64,000 nt of DNA from Marinovum sp034669705 (GTDB lineage: Bacteria; Pseudomonadota; Alphaproteobacteria; Rhodobacterales; Rhodobacteraceae). A program made the translations under genes and the position numbers. Below the pieces are notes generated by a model. The model was not told the origin of the DNA, did no database searches, and saw only the letters and a program-made list of their open reading frames with translations. Below, in pieces: positions 15,954 through 24,251 of this stretch; position 1 is the first letter of the stretch, and each line of letters opens with the position of its first letter. Where the stretch lies: contig NZ_JAXMOR010000011.1 of the NCBI RefSeq assembly GCF_034669705.1, forward strand, positions 58,186-122,185, read 5' to 3'.

Positions 15954-16198
15954 TCCGCGCCCTGCTCATCGGCCTTTCCCTTGCGAGTACCACGCCTGTG
16001 TTGGCCGCCGCGCCCACGGCCGGCTCGGGCCAAGCCGACGAGCCGGCGTTCAGCTCGGCCGCGGTGGCCGGGGTGTTCAAGGCGCTGCCGCCCACCGGCA
16101 CCGGCTATCCGATCGAGATGCTGCTGAAGATCCGCGAACGGCTGGGCGGCGAGCCCGTGCCCGCCGAATCCACAGAGCCCGAGGCCGATGACCACTAA
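15950..16198 (+). CDS. Small exported protein between motA and fliJ-like gene, function unknown
   Basis: An 82-residue product with a signal peptide (MIRALLIGLSLASTTPVLAA) and a short mature part containing VFKALPPTGTGYPIEMLLKIRERLGG. The ATG overlaps the motA stop and the 3' end overlaps the next gene by 11 bases, so it is embedded in a motA-(this gene)-fliJ-like operon with translational coupling, which argues that it is real. Periplasmic location next to the stator genes suggests a motor or stator accessory, by context only. Confidence 0.7.
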   Translation: MIRALLIGLSLASTTPVLAAAPTAGSGQADEPAFSSAAVAGVFKALPPTGTGYPIEMLLKIRERLGGEPVPAESTEPEADDH

Positions 16199-16610
16199 GC
16201 GGCTGCGGTCGCTTTCGGTGATGGAGCGGGTCAAGGAGCTCGAGACCCGCGAACAGGCGGGCGTCGTCGGGGCCTTGCGGGCCCGGTTCGACACGCTAGA
16301 GCAGGAGCGCGCGGCGCTGCTGGCCCGGCTTTTCGGCGAGTCGCATATCGACGGGCTCGAGGGCGCACCCTATCTTGGCCGCTTCATCGCCTCGATCCGC
16401 GCCGAGCTGGAGCGCAACGGCCGCGAGACCGCCAGGCTGACCCCCGATCTCGCCGCGGCCGAGGAAAAGCTGCGCGCGGCGCTGTCCGAGCAGAAGACCT
16501 TTGAGATCCTGAGGCTGTCCACCCTGCGCCGCCAGCGCAAGGAGGCCGCCCGCCGCGCCGCCGCCGCGCAGGACCTTCAGACCCTGCAGCGCTGGACCCG
16601 CGACCCCTGA
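16188..16610 (+). CDS. FliJ-like coiled-coil flagellar export protein
   Basis: A 140-residue, highly charged, nearly all-helical protein (heptad-like runs such as LEQERAALLARLF and AAAEEKLRAALSEQKTFEIL, and a C-terminal Arg/Ala-rich helix). Size, coiled-coil nature and position beside fliI match FliJ, the stalk-like subunit of the flagellar export ATPase. FliJ is poorly conserved in sequence, so the assignment rests mainly on form and context. It is convergent with fliI, with a one-base gap between stops. Confidence 0.65.
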   Translation: MTTKRLRSLSVMERVKELETREQAGVVGALRARFDTLEQERAALLARLFGESHIDGLEGAPYLGRFIASIRAELERNGRETARLTPDLAAAEEKLRAALSEQKTFEILRLSTLRRQRKEAARRAAAAQDLQTLQRWTRDP

Positions 16611-16611
16611 C

Positions 16612-17955
16612 TTAGGCCGGCACCTCGATGCCCGCGGTTTCGAGACAGCCGCGCAGGGCGGCAAAGGTCTCTTCCGGTGTCAGGGTCTCGCCCTTGCCTT
16701 GGCCAAGCAGCGCCTCGAGCGGGCCGGAGAGGCGGATCGCGGCGTCGACCTCGGCATCGCTGCCCGTGCGATAGGCGCCGATGCGGATCAGCTCTTCCAT
16801 GTCGGAATGCCGCGCCGCCGCCTGACGCGCGGCACGGTAGAGCGCGTATTCCTCTGCCGTGTGGCACTCCGGCAGCATCCGCGACAGCGAGCGCAGGATA
16901 TCGACCGCCGGAAACCGACCCCGTTCGGCAATGCGCCGGTCGAGGATGATATGCCCATCAAGGATGCCGCGCACCGCGTCGGCCACCGGGTCGTCCATGT
17001 CGTCGCCATCCATCAGCACGGTATAGAGCGCGGTGATGTCCCCGGCCCCGCCGCTGCCCGGCCCGGTGCGTTCCATCAGCCGCGGTAGTTCGGCGAATGT
17101 GGTCGGGGGATAGCCCTTCGAGGTGGGCGGCTCGCCCCCCGCCAGCCCGATCTCGCGCTGTGCCATGGCGAAGCGGGTCACGCTGTCGAGCAGCAGCAGC
17201 ACCTGCTTGCCTTGATCGCGGAAATGCTCGGCGACGGCGGTGGCGGTCCAGGCCGCCTGTCGGCGCATCAGCGGCGGCTGGTCGCCGGTCGAGACCACCA
17301 CGACCGAGCGCGCCAGTCCCTCTTCGCCCAGATCGTCGCGGATGAAATCCTGCACCTCCCGGCCGCGCTCGCCGACCAGGCCGACCACGATCACCTCGGG
17401 CTGGGCGTGGCGGGCCAGCATCGCCATCAGGGTGGATTTGCCGACGCCGGATCCGGCAAAGACCCCCATTCGCTGGCCCTGACAAAGCGGCGTGAAGGCA
17501 TCCATCACCTTGAGCTTGGTCGACAGCCGCGGCCCCACCCGGCGGCGGTCGAAGGCCGGCGGCGGGCCGGCGCGTACCGGGCGCGGCGTGTCGCCCTCGG
17601 GCAGGTGGCCGCGGTTGTCGAGCGGCCGACCCAGCGCATCCACCACCCGGCCCAGCCAAGCGGCATCGGGGCGGATCTCGGTCGCGGCCTGGGTCACCTT
17701 GACCGGATCGCCGCTGCGCACCCCGTCCCAGTTGCCGAAGGGCAAGAGCCGCGTGCCCTCGGCATCGACGCCCACCACCTCGGCCAGCACCGGGCCGCCG
17801 CTGCCCTGCACCGTGCAATGCGCGCCAATGCCCACCGCCCGCTCCAGCCCGGTCACCACCAGAGACAGCCCGAGCGCCGAGGTCACCTGACCGGCGACGC
17901 TTGTCCTCTCGATGCGGCGCGCAAGGCTAGAAAGCTCTGAAAATGATGTATGCAT
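16612..17955 (-). CDS. fliI: Flagellum-specific export ATPase FliI
   Basis: Cytoplasmic hexameric ATPase that energises and orders flagellar protein export, homologous to the F1 beta subunit. The 447-residue product has Walker A AGSGVGKST (about residues 167-175), the family motif GLVGERGREVQDFI, Walker B LLLLDSVTRFAMAQREIGLA, and the catalytic-domain segment GEPPTSKGYPPTTFAELPRLMERTG. ATG 17955 is preferred; an in-frame GTG lies two codons upstream. It diverges from flgB, and the 66 bases between them should carry both promoters. Confidence 0.95.
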   Translation of the reverse strand: MHTSFSELSSLARRIERTSVAGQVTSALGLSLVVTGLERAVGIGAHCTVQGSGGPVLAEVVGVDAEGTRLLPFGNWDGVRSGDPVKVTQAATEIRPDAAWLGRVVDALGRPLDNRGHLPEGDTPRPVRAGPPPAFDRRRVGPRLSTKLKVMDAFTPLCQGQRMGVFAGSGVGKSTLMAMLARHAQPEVIVVGLVGERGREVQDFIRDDLGEEGLARSVVVVSTGDQPPLMRRQAAWTATAVAEHFRDQGKQVLLLLDSVTRFAMAQREIGLAGGEPPTSKGYPPTTFAELPRLMERTGPGSGGAGDITALYTVLMDGDDMDDPVADAVRGILDGHIILDRRIAERGRFPAVDILRSLSRMLPECHTAEEYALYRAARQAAARHSDMEELIRIGAYRTGSDAEVDAAIRLSGPLEALLGQGKGETLTPEETFAALRGCLETAGIEVPA

Positions 17956-18021
17956 GGTCACTATCCATTGCTATTACGCTTTTATTAATGCTATTCTTGT
18001 TCAAAGGGAAAGGAATTGTTG

Positions 18022-18423
18022 ATGAAGCTGTCCGGAATGTCCTTTTTTCAACTCGCCTCTCAGCGGATGAGCTGGCTCGGCGCGCGGCAGGCGGTGATCT
18101 CGGAGAACATCGCCAATGCCGACACGCCGAATTATCGCGCCAAGGAAATCAGTGGGTTCGACCGGATGGTGCAGGCCCGCACCCCGACCCAGGGGCTGGC
18201 GGTGACCGATGCGCAGCACATCCGGACCACCGCCAGCACCCCCGACGGCGTCCGGGTCGAGACTGACGACGCCGCCTGGGAAAGCGCGCTCGACGGCAAC
18301 AATGTCGTGCTCGAGCAGCAGACCATCAAGTCGGCTGAAGTGGCGGGCAACTATCGCCTGGCCGCGGAACTGTATCGCAAAGGCCACGATCTTCTGACCG
18401 TCGCCGTCACCGGCATCCGGTAG
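18022..18423 (+). CDS. flgB: Flagellar proximal-rod protein FlgB
   Basis: Rod subunit closest to the MS ring. The 133-residue sequence has the rod signature ARQAVISENIANADTPNYRAKEI and the C-terminal helix EVAGNYRLAAELYRKGHDLL. The ATG at 18022 has AAGGA seven bases upstream; two in-frame TTG codons just before it are ignored. It is the first gene of a seven-gene operon running to flhB, with 10 bases to flgC. Confidence 0.94.
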   Translation: MKLSGMSFFQLASQRMSWLGARQAVISENIANADTPNYRAKEISGFDRMVQARTPTQGLAVTDAQHIRTTASTPDGVRVETDDAAWESALDGNNVVLEQQTIKSAEVAGNYRLAAELYRKGHDLLTVAVTGIR

Positions 18424-18433
18424 GAGACCCGCC

Positions 18434-18844
18434 ATGGACCTTCTGAAATCCATCCTGACGGTCGCGGCCAGCGGCATGCAGGCCCAGGGCGAGCGGCTCA
18501 AGGTCGTCTCGGAAAACGTCGCCAATGCCAATTCCACCGGCGCCGCGCCGGGCGCGGACCCCTACCGCCGCAAGACCATCACCTTTCAGGAGATGCTCGA
18601 CCGCGACGCCGGCACCTCTGGTGTCGCCGTGGCCGAGATCGGCCGCGACACCACCGAATTCCAGCTCCGCTACGATCCCGCGCATCCGGCGGCCGATACC
18701 GACGGGTTCGTCAAGGTGTCGAACGTCAATACCATTATCGAAATGGCCAACATGCGCGAGGCGTCGCGCAGCTATCAGGCCAACCTCAACATGTTCGAGA
18801 CCGGCCGCAGCATGCGGTCGCAGCTTCTCGACCTTCTCAAATAA
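18434..18844 (+). CDS. flgC: Flagellar proximal-rod protein FlgC
   Basis: Second proximal-rod subunit, 136 residues, the usual FlgC length. N-terminal GERLKVVSENVANANSTGAAPGADPYRRK and C-terminal VKVSNVNTIIEMANMREASRSYQANLNMFETGRSM are diagnostic. A TAGGAG ribosome-binding site precedes the ATG; fliE follows after 12 bases. Confidence 0.96.
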   Translation: MDLLKSILTVAASGMQAQGERLKVVSENVANANSTGAAPGADPYRRKTITFQEMLDRDAGTSGVAVAEIGRDTTEFQLRYDPAHPAADTDGFVKVSNVNTIIEMANMREASRSYQANLNMFETGRSMRSQLLDLLK

Positions 18845-18856
18845 GGCGAGGCCCTC

Positions 18857-19171
18857 ATGGCAGACCCCACGACACTGACCTCCATCAACGCCGCCTCCGG
18901 CGCCTATCGCAATGCCCGTGACATGGCGGGCGAAAGCACCGGTGCGACCGAGGGCACCGGCTTTGCCGAGATGCTGGCGCAATCGGGCCGCGACACGGTC
19001 ACTGCGATCCGCGAAGCCGAGGCAGCGGCGGTCTCCGGCCTGCACGGCGGCACCGACACCCAGGCGGTGGTCGAGGCGACGCTCGAGCTGGAAACGACGG
19101 TGCAGATGGCGGTCTCGGTCCGCGACAAGCTGGTCGAAGCCTACAAGCAAATCCTGAACATGCCCGTCTGA
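18857..19171 (+). CDS. fliE: Flagellar hook-basal body adaptor FliE
   Basis: Small protein linking the MS ring to the rod and an early export substrate. At 104 residues it has the typical FliE C-terminal region (VVEATLELETTVQMAVSVRDKLVEAYKQILNMPV). It lies between flgC and fliQ as in most flgBC-fliE clusters. Confidence 0.92.
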   Translation: MADPTTLTSINAASGAYRNARDMAGESTGATEGTGFAEMLAQSGRDTVTAIREAEAAAVSGLHGGTDTQAVVEATLELETTVQMAVSVRDKLVEAYKQILNMPV

Positions 19172-19183
19172 TCGCCGCGCGCC

Positions 19184-19453
19184 ATGACCGAGGCCGATGT
19201 CCACACCCTGCTCTCAGACGCCTTTCTGGCCGTGCTCTATGGCTCGGGCCCGATCATGGCGATCGCGCTGGTGGTCGGTCTGGTCATCGCCTTCTTCCAG
19301 GCGCTGACCCAGGTGCAGGAAATGACGCTGACCTTCGTGCCCAAGATCGTGGCGATCTTCGTCGGCCTGCTGATCTTTACCCCGTTCATGTATGCCATGG
19401 TCAAGCGGCTGTCGGACCGGGCCTTTGACCTGATCGTCAGCGGAGGCATCTGA
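19184..19453 (+). CDS. fliQ: Flagellar export-gate protein FliQ
   Basis: Two-helix membrane protein of the type III export gate (FliPQR complex). The 89-residue product has helices near residues 15-40 and 50-75 and the motif VGLVIAFFQALTQVQEMTLTFVPKI, characteristic of the family. The following gene begins one base after its coding region in overlapping fashion (stop TGA then ATG at 19453). Confidence 0.95.
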   Translation: MTEADVHTLLSDAFLAVLYGSGPIMAIALVVGLVIAFFQALTQVQEMTLTFVPKIVAIFVGLLIFTPFMYAMVKRLSDRAFDLIVSGGI

Positions 19454-20256
19454 TGCGCCGGATTACGGCCCTGCTGCTTGCCCTGCTCTGCGCCGCCCCG
19501 GTGGCACGCGCCGACTGGTCGAGCTTTTACACGCCCACCACCACCGCGGCCCCTGCCCCGCTGCAGCCCGAGGCCCGCCGGCCGGCGCCCGCGGGCGTCT
19601 GCATCCGCGAGATCCTCAAGGCGCAGCTGCGACACAACATCCCCGGCAACCTGCTGCTCGGCATCGGGTTGCAGGAGGCCGGCATGATGCATCAGGGCGA
19701 GCTGACAGTCTGGCCCTGGGTGGCCAATGCCGATGGCGACGGGCGGTTCTTTGACAGCCCCGGCACCGCCGCCAGCTGGGTGCGGGCGCGCCAGGCCGCC
19801 GGGGTGATCTCGATCGATGTGGGCTGCATGCAGATCAACCTGCGCTGGCATCCCGAGGCCTTTGCCAGCCTCGACCAGGCACTCGACCCGGCGCAGAACG
19901 TCGATTACGCCGCCCGCCTGCTGGTCCGGCTCTACGAACAGGCCGGCGACTGGACCGAGGCCGCCGGGCGCTATCACTCGACGACCGAGAGCTACAAGAC
20001 CGCCTATATCGGCCGGCTGCGCCAGAACCTGGCGATTGCCAACGACCGGCTCGAGGTGTTCCGCGACCTCGCCTCGCGCGGGCCGTCCCGCGGGGCCGCC
20101 GTCATTCCGGCCCAGACGCGCGGGACGCCCGCGGCCAAGGGGCTGTTCTGGTCGTCCGATCTGTCGCGCAACGCCGAAACCGCCGATGGCGGCCGCAGCC
20201 TGTTCGGCCGCGAGCCCCTGCAGGCCGTGCTGCCCGCCTTCGAGAAGATGTTCTGA
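19453..20256 (+). CDS. Flagellum-associated lytic transglycosylase (SltF-like)
   Basis: Secreted muramidase that opens the peptidoglycan for rod assembly. The 267-residue product has a signal peptide (MRRITALLLALLCAAPVARA) and an SLT-type fold from about residue 50, with the catalytic glutamate at Glu75 (LLLGIGLQEAGMM) and later motifs VDVGCMQINLRWHPEAF-like (SIDVGCMQINLRWHPEAF) and AGRYHSTTESYKTAYIGR. In Rhodobacter sphaeroides an SltF enzyme does this job in place of a FlgJ muramidase domain. It is embedded between fliQ and flhA with stop/start overlaps on both sides. Confidence 0.88.
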   Translation: MRRITALLLALLCAAPVARADWSSFYTPTTTAAPAPLQPEARRPAPAGVCIREILKAQLRHNIPGNLLLGIGLQEAGMMHQGELTVWPWVANADGDGRFFDSPGTAASWVRARQAAGVISIDVGCMQINLRWHPEAFASLDQALDPAQNVDYAARLLVRLYEQAGDWTEAAGRYHSTTESYKTAYIGRLRQNLAIANDRLEVFRDLASRGPSRGAAVIPAQTRGTPAAKGLFWSSDLSRNAETADGGRSLFGREPLQAVLPAFEKMF

Positions 20257-22352
20257 TGGCGCTGACCGATCACCTCCGGCCCGGTCGCGGCGAGGCGATG
20301 ATGGCGCGCGGCATGGCCAATCGCGACATCGGCTTTGCCGCCGCGGTGGTGCTGATCCTCGCCATGCTCTTCGTGCCGCTGCCGCCGGTGCTGCTCGATC
20401 TGGGGCTCGCGATCTCGCTGTCGCTCTCGGTGCTGATCCTGATGGTGGCGCTGTGGATCCCACGGCCGCTGGATTTCAACTCCTTCCCCTCGCTGCTTCT
20501 GATGGTGACGATGCTGCGGCTGTCGCTCAACGTCGCCTCGACCCGGCTGATCCTGTCGCAGGGCCATACCGGCAGCGACGCGGCAGGCGGGGTGATCGAG
20601 GGCTTCTCGCGATTCATCATCTCCGGCAACTTCGTCATCGGGGTGGTGGTCTTTGCGATCCTCGTGGTGATCAACTTCGTGGTCATCACCAAGGGCTCGA
20701 CCCGGATTGCCGAAGTTTCGGCGCGGTTCTCGCTCGACTCGATGCCGGGCAAGCAGATGGCGATCGACGCCGATCTCGGGGCCGGCATGATCGACGAGGA
20801 TCAGGCCCGAGCGCGCCGCAAGGTGCTGGAGGACGAGACCAGCTTCTATGGCGCGATGGATGGTGCGTCAAAATTCGTCCGCGGCGATGCCGTGGCCGGG
20901 ATCATCATCACCCTGATCAATGTGGTCGGCGGCATCCTGATCGGCGTGGCGCAGCACGACCTCTCGCTCTCCGACGCCGCCGGCGCCTATACCGTGCTGA
21001 CCATCGGCGACGGGCTGGTCACGCAGGTGCCGGCGCTGATCGTCTCGCTCGCGGCCGGGTTGATCGTCACCAAGGGCGGCACCGAGGGCGCGGCCAACGA
21101 GGCGGTTCTGGGCCAGCTGGTGCGCTTCCCCAAGGCGCTCTACATGGCGGCCGCGCTGCTCTTCGGCATCGGACTGCTGCCGGGCTTTCCGGTGCCGGTC
21201 TTTGCGGTGCTCTCGGCCGGAATGGCGGCGCTGGGGCTGACCATCGCGCGCAAGGCCGAAGAGGCCCGCCGCAGTGCCGACGCCGCCGATGCCGCACGCG
21301 AACGCGCCGAGGCCGCCACGCCCGAGGACAACATCAAGGACACCCTGAGGCTCGACAGCCTGCGGCTCGAGCTGGGACAATCGCTGGTGCCGCTGATCTC
21401 GAGCAATGACGCGGCGCTGGCCGGCAAGATCAAGAGCCTGCGCAACCTGTTTGCCCGCGAGTTCGGCTTCGTGTTGCCCTCGGTGCGGATCAAGGACGAG
21501 CCGATGCTGCCGGCGCAGACCTATGCGCTGGTGGTGCAGGGCGTCGAGGTGGCGCGCGGCGAGGTGCGGCCCAACGGGCTGATGGTGGTCAACCCCGGCG
21601 ACTGCGGCCTGCCGGGCGAGCCGGGCCGCGACCCGTCCTTCGGGTTGCAGGCGCTCTGGATCGACCATGCCACCGCGCCGAAGGCCGAGGCGATGGGGCT
21701 GACGGTGGTCGACCCCGAAAGCGTCATCATCACCCATCTCACCGAGGTGGTGAAGGAACACTTGCCAGAGTTGATGACCTTTGGCGCCGCGCAGGAACTG
21801 GTGGGCGGGCTTGACCGCGACTACCAGAAGCTCGCCAACGAAGTGACGCCCAACGCGCCGCTGGTGCTGATCCAGCAGGTGCTTCAGGGGCTCCTGGCCG
21901 AGCGGGTCTCGATCCGCAACCTGCCGCTGATCGTCGAGGCGATTGCCGATGCGCGGCGCTCGACCTCGAACGTGGCGCAGATCACCGAGGCGGTGCGCCG
22001 CCGGCTGGCCAACCAGATCTGCAAGTCGCTGATCGATAGCAACGGCTTCATCTCGGTCATCACCATGGCGCCCCATTGGGAAAAGGAATTTCTCGAGGCG
22101 CTGCGGGTCAACGGCGAAGAGCGCAATTTCGTCATGTCGCCGCAACGGGTGCAGGAATTCGTGCTGCAGGCCCGCCGCGAAATCCAGAAATACGCCGAGC
22201 AGGACCAATGGCCGGCGCTTCTGGTCTCGCCGGAGGTGCGCAGCTATGCCCGCTCGATGCTCGAACGGGTCAGCCCGATGACGGTGGTGCTGTCGCACAA
22301 TGAAATCCACCGCAAGGCGTCGCTGCGCACGGTCGCGACCATCGGGCAATAG
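20256..22352 (+). CDS. flhA: Flagellar export-gate protein FlhA
   Basis: Large export-gate component: about eight N-terminal membrane helices (residues 20-310) and a cytoplasmic nonameric ring domain. At 698 residues it has normal length. Conserved segments include MVTMLRLSLNVASTRLIL, the FHIPEP-type stretch RIAEVSARFSLDSMPGKQMAIDADL and the C-terminal LVLSHNEIHRKASLRTVATIG-like ending. Its ATG overlaps the preceding stop (TGATG) and fliR begins two bases after its stop. Confidence 0.97.
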   Translation: MALTDHLRPGRGEAMMARGMANRDIGFAAAVVLILAMLFVPLPPVLLDLGLAISLSLSVLILMVALWIPRPLDFNSFPSLLLMVTMLRLSLNVASTRLILSQGHTGSDAAGGVIEGFSRFIISGNFVIGVVVFAILVVINFVVITKGSTRIAEVSARFSLDSMPGKQMAIDADLGAGMIDEDQARARRKVLEDETSFYGAMDGASKFVRGDAVAGIIITLINVVGGILIGVAQHDLSLSDAAGAYTVLTIGDGLVTQVPALIVSLAAGLIVTKGGTEGAANEAVLGQLVRFPKALYMAAALLFGIGLLPGFPVPVFAVLSAGMAALGLTIARKAEEARRSADAADAARERAEAATPEDNIKDTLRLDSLRLELGQSLVPLISSNDAALAGKIKSLRNLFAREFGFVLPSVRIKDEPMLPAQTYALVVQGVEVARGEVRPNGLMVVNPGDCGLPGEPGRDPSFGLQALWIDHATAPKAEAMGLTVVDPESVIITHLTEVVKEHLPELMTFGAAQELVGGLDRDYQKLANEVTPNAPLVLIQQVLQGLLAERVSIRNLPLIVEAIADARRSTSNVAQITEAVRRRLANQICKSLIDSNGFISVITMAPHWEKEFLEALRVNGEERNFVMSPQRVQEFVLQARREIQKYAEQDQWPALLVSPEVRSYARSMLERVSPMTVVLSHNEIHRKASLRTVATIGQ

Positions 22353-22353
22353 G

Positions 22354-23109
22354 GTGGATCTCTCGGCCTTCCTGACCGGTCAGTTCATGGGGGTCGCGCT
22401 GGTCTTTGCCCGCATCGGCGGGGTGATGATGTACATGCCTGCTCTGGGCGAGGCCTTCGTTCCGGTCCGTCACCGGGTGGCCTTTGCCCTGCTGCTGTCG
22501 CTGGCGCTCTACCCCTCGCTGCCGGTCGGGCCGCAAAGCCTTGACGCGCCGGCCCTGCTGGTGGCCGCGCTGGGGATCGAGCTGACGCTGGGCGTCTGGA
22601 TCGGCATGACCGCCCGCATCCTGCTGGGCGCGCTGCAGTTCGCCGGCTTTCAGATCGGCATGATCATCGGCCTGTCGAACGCCTTCTCGCCCGACATCGG
22701 CTCGTTCCAGGGCTCGACGCTGATCTCGACCGGGCTGATGCTGGCCGGGGTGGCGGTGATTTTTGCGCTCGACCTGCATCACGTCATCATCGGCGCGCTG
22801 GTGATGAGCTACGAGGTGTTTCCGCCCGGGTTGATGATGGCCGGCGATCTGGCGCAGCAGATCGTCCGCGCGGTGGCGCAGAGCTTCTACATCGGGCTGT
22901 CGGTGGCGGCGCCGTTCTTTGTGATGGGGCTGTTGATCAACCTCGGGATGGGGCTGGCGGCGCGGATGATGCCGACGCTGCCGGTGTTCTTTGTCGCCGC
23001 GCCGATGCTGATCGCCGCCGGCCTGCTGCTCTTGGGGGTTGCGGCGCCTCTGATGCTGCGCGAATGGGCTGAACGCTTTGCCGACTGGCTCGGCCTGCTG
23101 GTGTTCTGA
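22354..23109 (+). CDS. fliR: Flagellar export-gate protein FliR
   Basis: Integral membrane protein of the FliPQR gate, 251 residues, with about six hydrophobic helices and the family pattern FQIGMIIGLSNAFSPDIGSFQGSTL. The start is GTG 22354 (VDLSAFLTGQF), two bases after the flhA stop; an upstream ATG in frame would lie inside flhA and add 18 unrelated residues. flhB follows after 14 bases with a GGGAGG ribosome-binding site. Confidence 0.93.
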   Translation: MDLSAFLTGQFMGVALVFARIGGVMMYMPALGEAFVPVRHRVAFALLLSLALYPSLPVGPQSLDAPALLVAALGIELTLGVWIGMTARILLGALQFAGFQIGMIIGLSNAFSPDIGSFQGSTLISTGLMLAGVAVIFALDLHHVIIGALVMSYEVFPPGLMMAGDLAQQIVRAVAQSFYIGLSVAAPFFVMGLLINLGMGLAARMMPTLPVFFVAAPMLIAAGLLLLGVAAPLMLREWAERFADWLGLLVF

Positions 23110-23123
23110 GGGAGGTCTGATCG

Positions 23124-24251
23124 ATGGCCGACGACGAAGACAAGGACAACAAGACCGAGGAGCCGTCAGAGCGCAAGATGCGCAAGGCGCGCGACAAGGG
23201 CGACGTCGCCTCCTCCAGGGAAGGCGGCACCGCGATGGCGATGCTGTCGCTCTTTGCGATCACCGTCTTCGTGCTGCCAAACACCGCCGGGCCACTCTCG
23301 GGCCTGTTGCGCGGGGTGTACGAGACCGCCGGGCAGATCGATGTCGGCACCGATCTTGCCGGCCTGCGCGATCTGGGCGGCGTCACCCGCGAACTGATGC
23401 GCGGCGTGGCGCTGCTGCTGGCGCCGCTGGTGCTGCTGATGGTACTGGGCGCTCTGGCCGGGGCAGCGCTGTCGGGCGAGGTGGTGGTGGCGCTCGAGCG
23501 GCTCAAGCCGAAATGGTCCAAGATCTCGCCCTTGGCCGGGATCAAGCGGCTGGTTTCGGCCGGGGCAATGGTGGAATTTGGCAAGAGCGTCACCAAGGTG
23601 ATGCTGGTCGGCGCCATCGCCGGGGTGGTCACCTGGCAGGCGGTGGGGCAGATCTGGATGGCGCAGGGGCTGCTGCCCGAGGCGCTGGCCGATTTCGCCC
23701 GCGCGGCGGCGGCGCGGATGCTGCTCTATACGCTGGTGCTGATCACCGTGATCGCCATCGCCGACATCCTGTGGAAGCGGTTCGATCACCGGCGCAAGCA
23801 GCGGATGTCGATGAAGGAGCTGCGCGACGAGCACAAGGACACCGAAGGCGACCCGCTGATCCGCGCCAAGCGTATGGGGCTGCGCCGCGAACGCGCGCGC
23901 CAGCGGCTGGCCACCGCAGTGCCACGCGCCACGGTGATCCTCACCAACCCGACGCATTACGCCGTGGCGCTGAAATACGAAAGCGGCCGCGACGTGGCGC
24001 CGATCTGCCTGGCCAAGGGCACCGACCTCGTCGCCGCGCGGATTCGCAGCCTGGCCGCCGAGGCAGAGATCCCGGTGATCGAGAACCGCCCCCTCGCCCG
24101 CGCCCTGCATGACGTCGCCGAGATCGACCGCGAGATCCCGGTCGAGCACTGGGAGGCGGTCGCGGCGATCATCGGTTACGTGATGGAGCTGAAGAAGGAC
24201 AAGCGCCGCGCGCCGCCGGTAGGCTCGCGCCTGCGCGACCCCGAGAGCTAG
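23124..24251 (+). CDS. flhB: Flagellar export switch protein FlhB
   Basis: Controls substrate-specificity switching of the export apparatus together with FliK. The 375-residue product has a charged N terminus (DKDNKTEEPSERKMRKARDKGDV), four membrane helices (about residues 35-215) and a cytoplasmic domain containing the autocleavage motif NPTH at 275-278 (VILTNPTHYAVALKYE). It is the last gene of the flgB-flhB operon and ends tail to tail with the hydrolase gene, the two stops sharing CTAG. Confidence 0.96.
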   Translation: MADDEDKDNKTEEPSERKMRKARDKGDVASSREGGTAMAMLSLFAITVFVLPNTAGPLSGLLRGVYETAGQIDVGTDLAGLRDLGGVTRELMRGVALLLAPLVLLMVLGALAGAALSGEVVVALERLKPKWSKISPLAGIKRLVSAGAMVEFGKSVTKVMLVGAIAGVVTWQAVGQIWMAQGLLPEALADFARAAAARMLLYTLVLITVIAIADILWKRFDHRRKQRMSMKELRDEHKDTEGDPLIRAKRMGLRRERARQRLATAVPRATVILTNPTHYAVALKYESGRDVAPICLAKGTDLVAARIRSLAAEAEIPVIENRPLARALHDVAEIDREIPVEHWEAVAAIIGYVMELKKDKRRAPPVGSRLRDPES

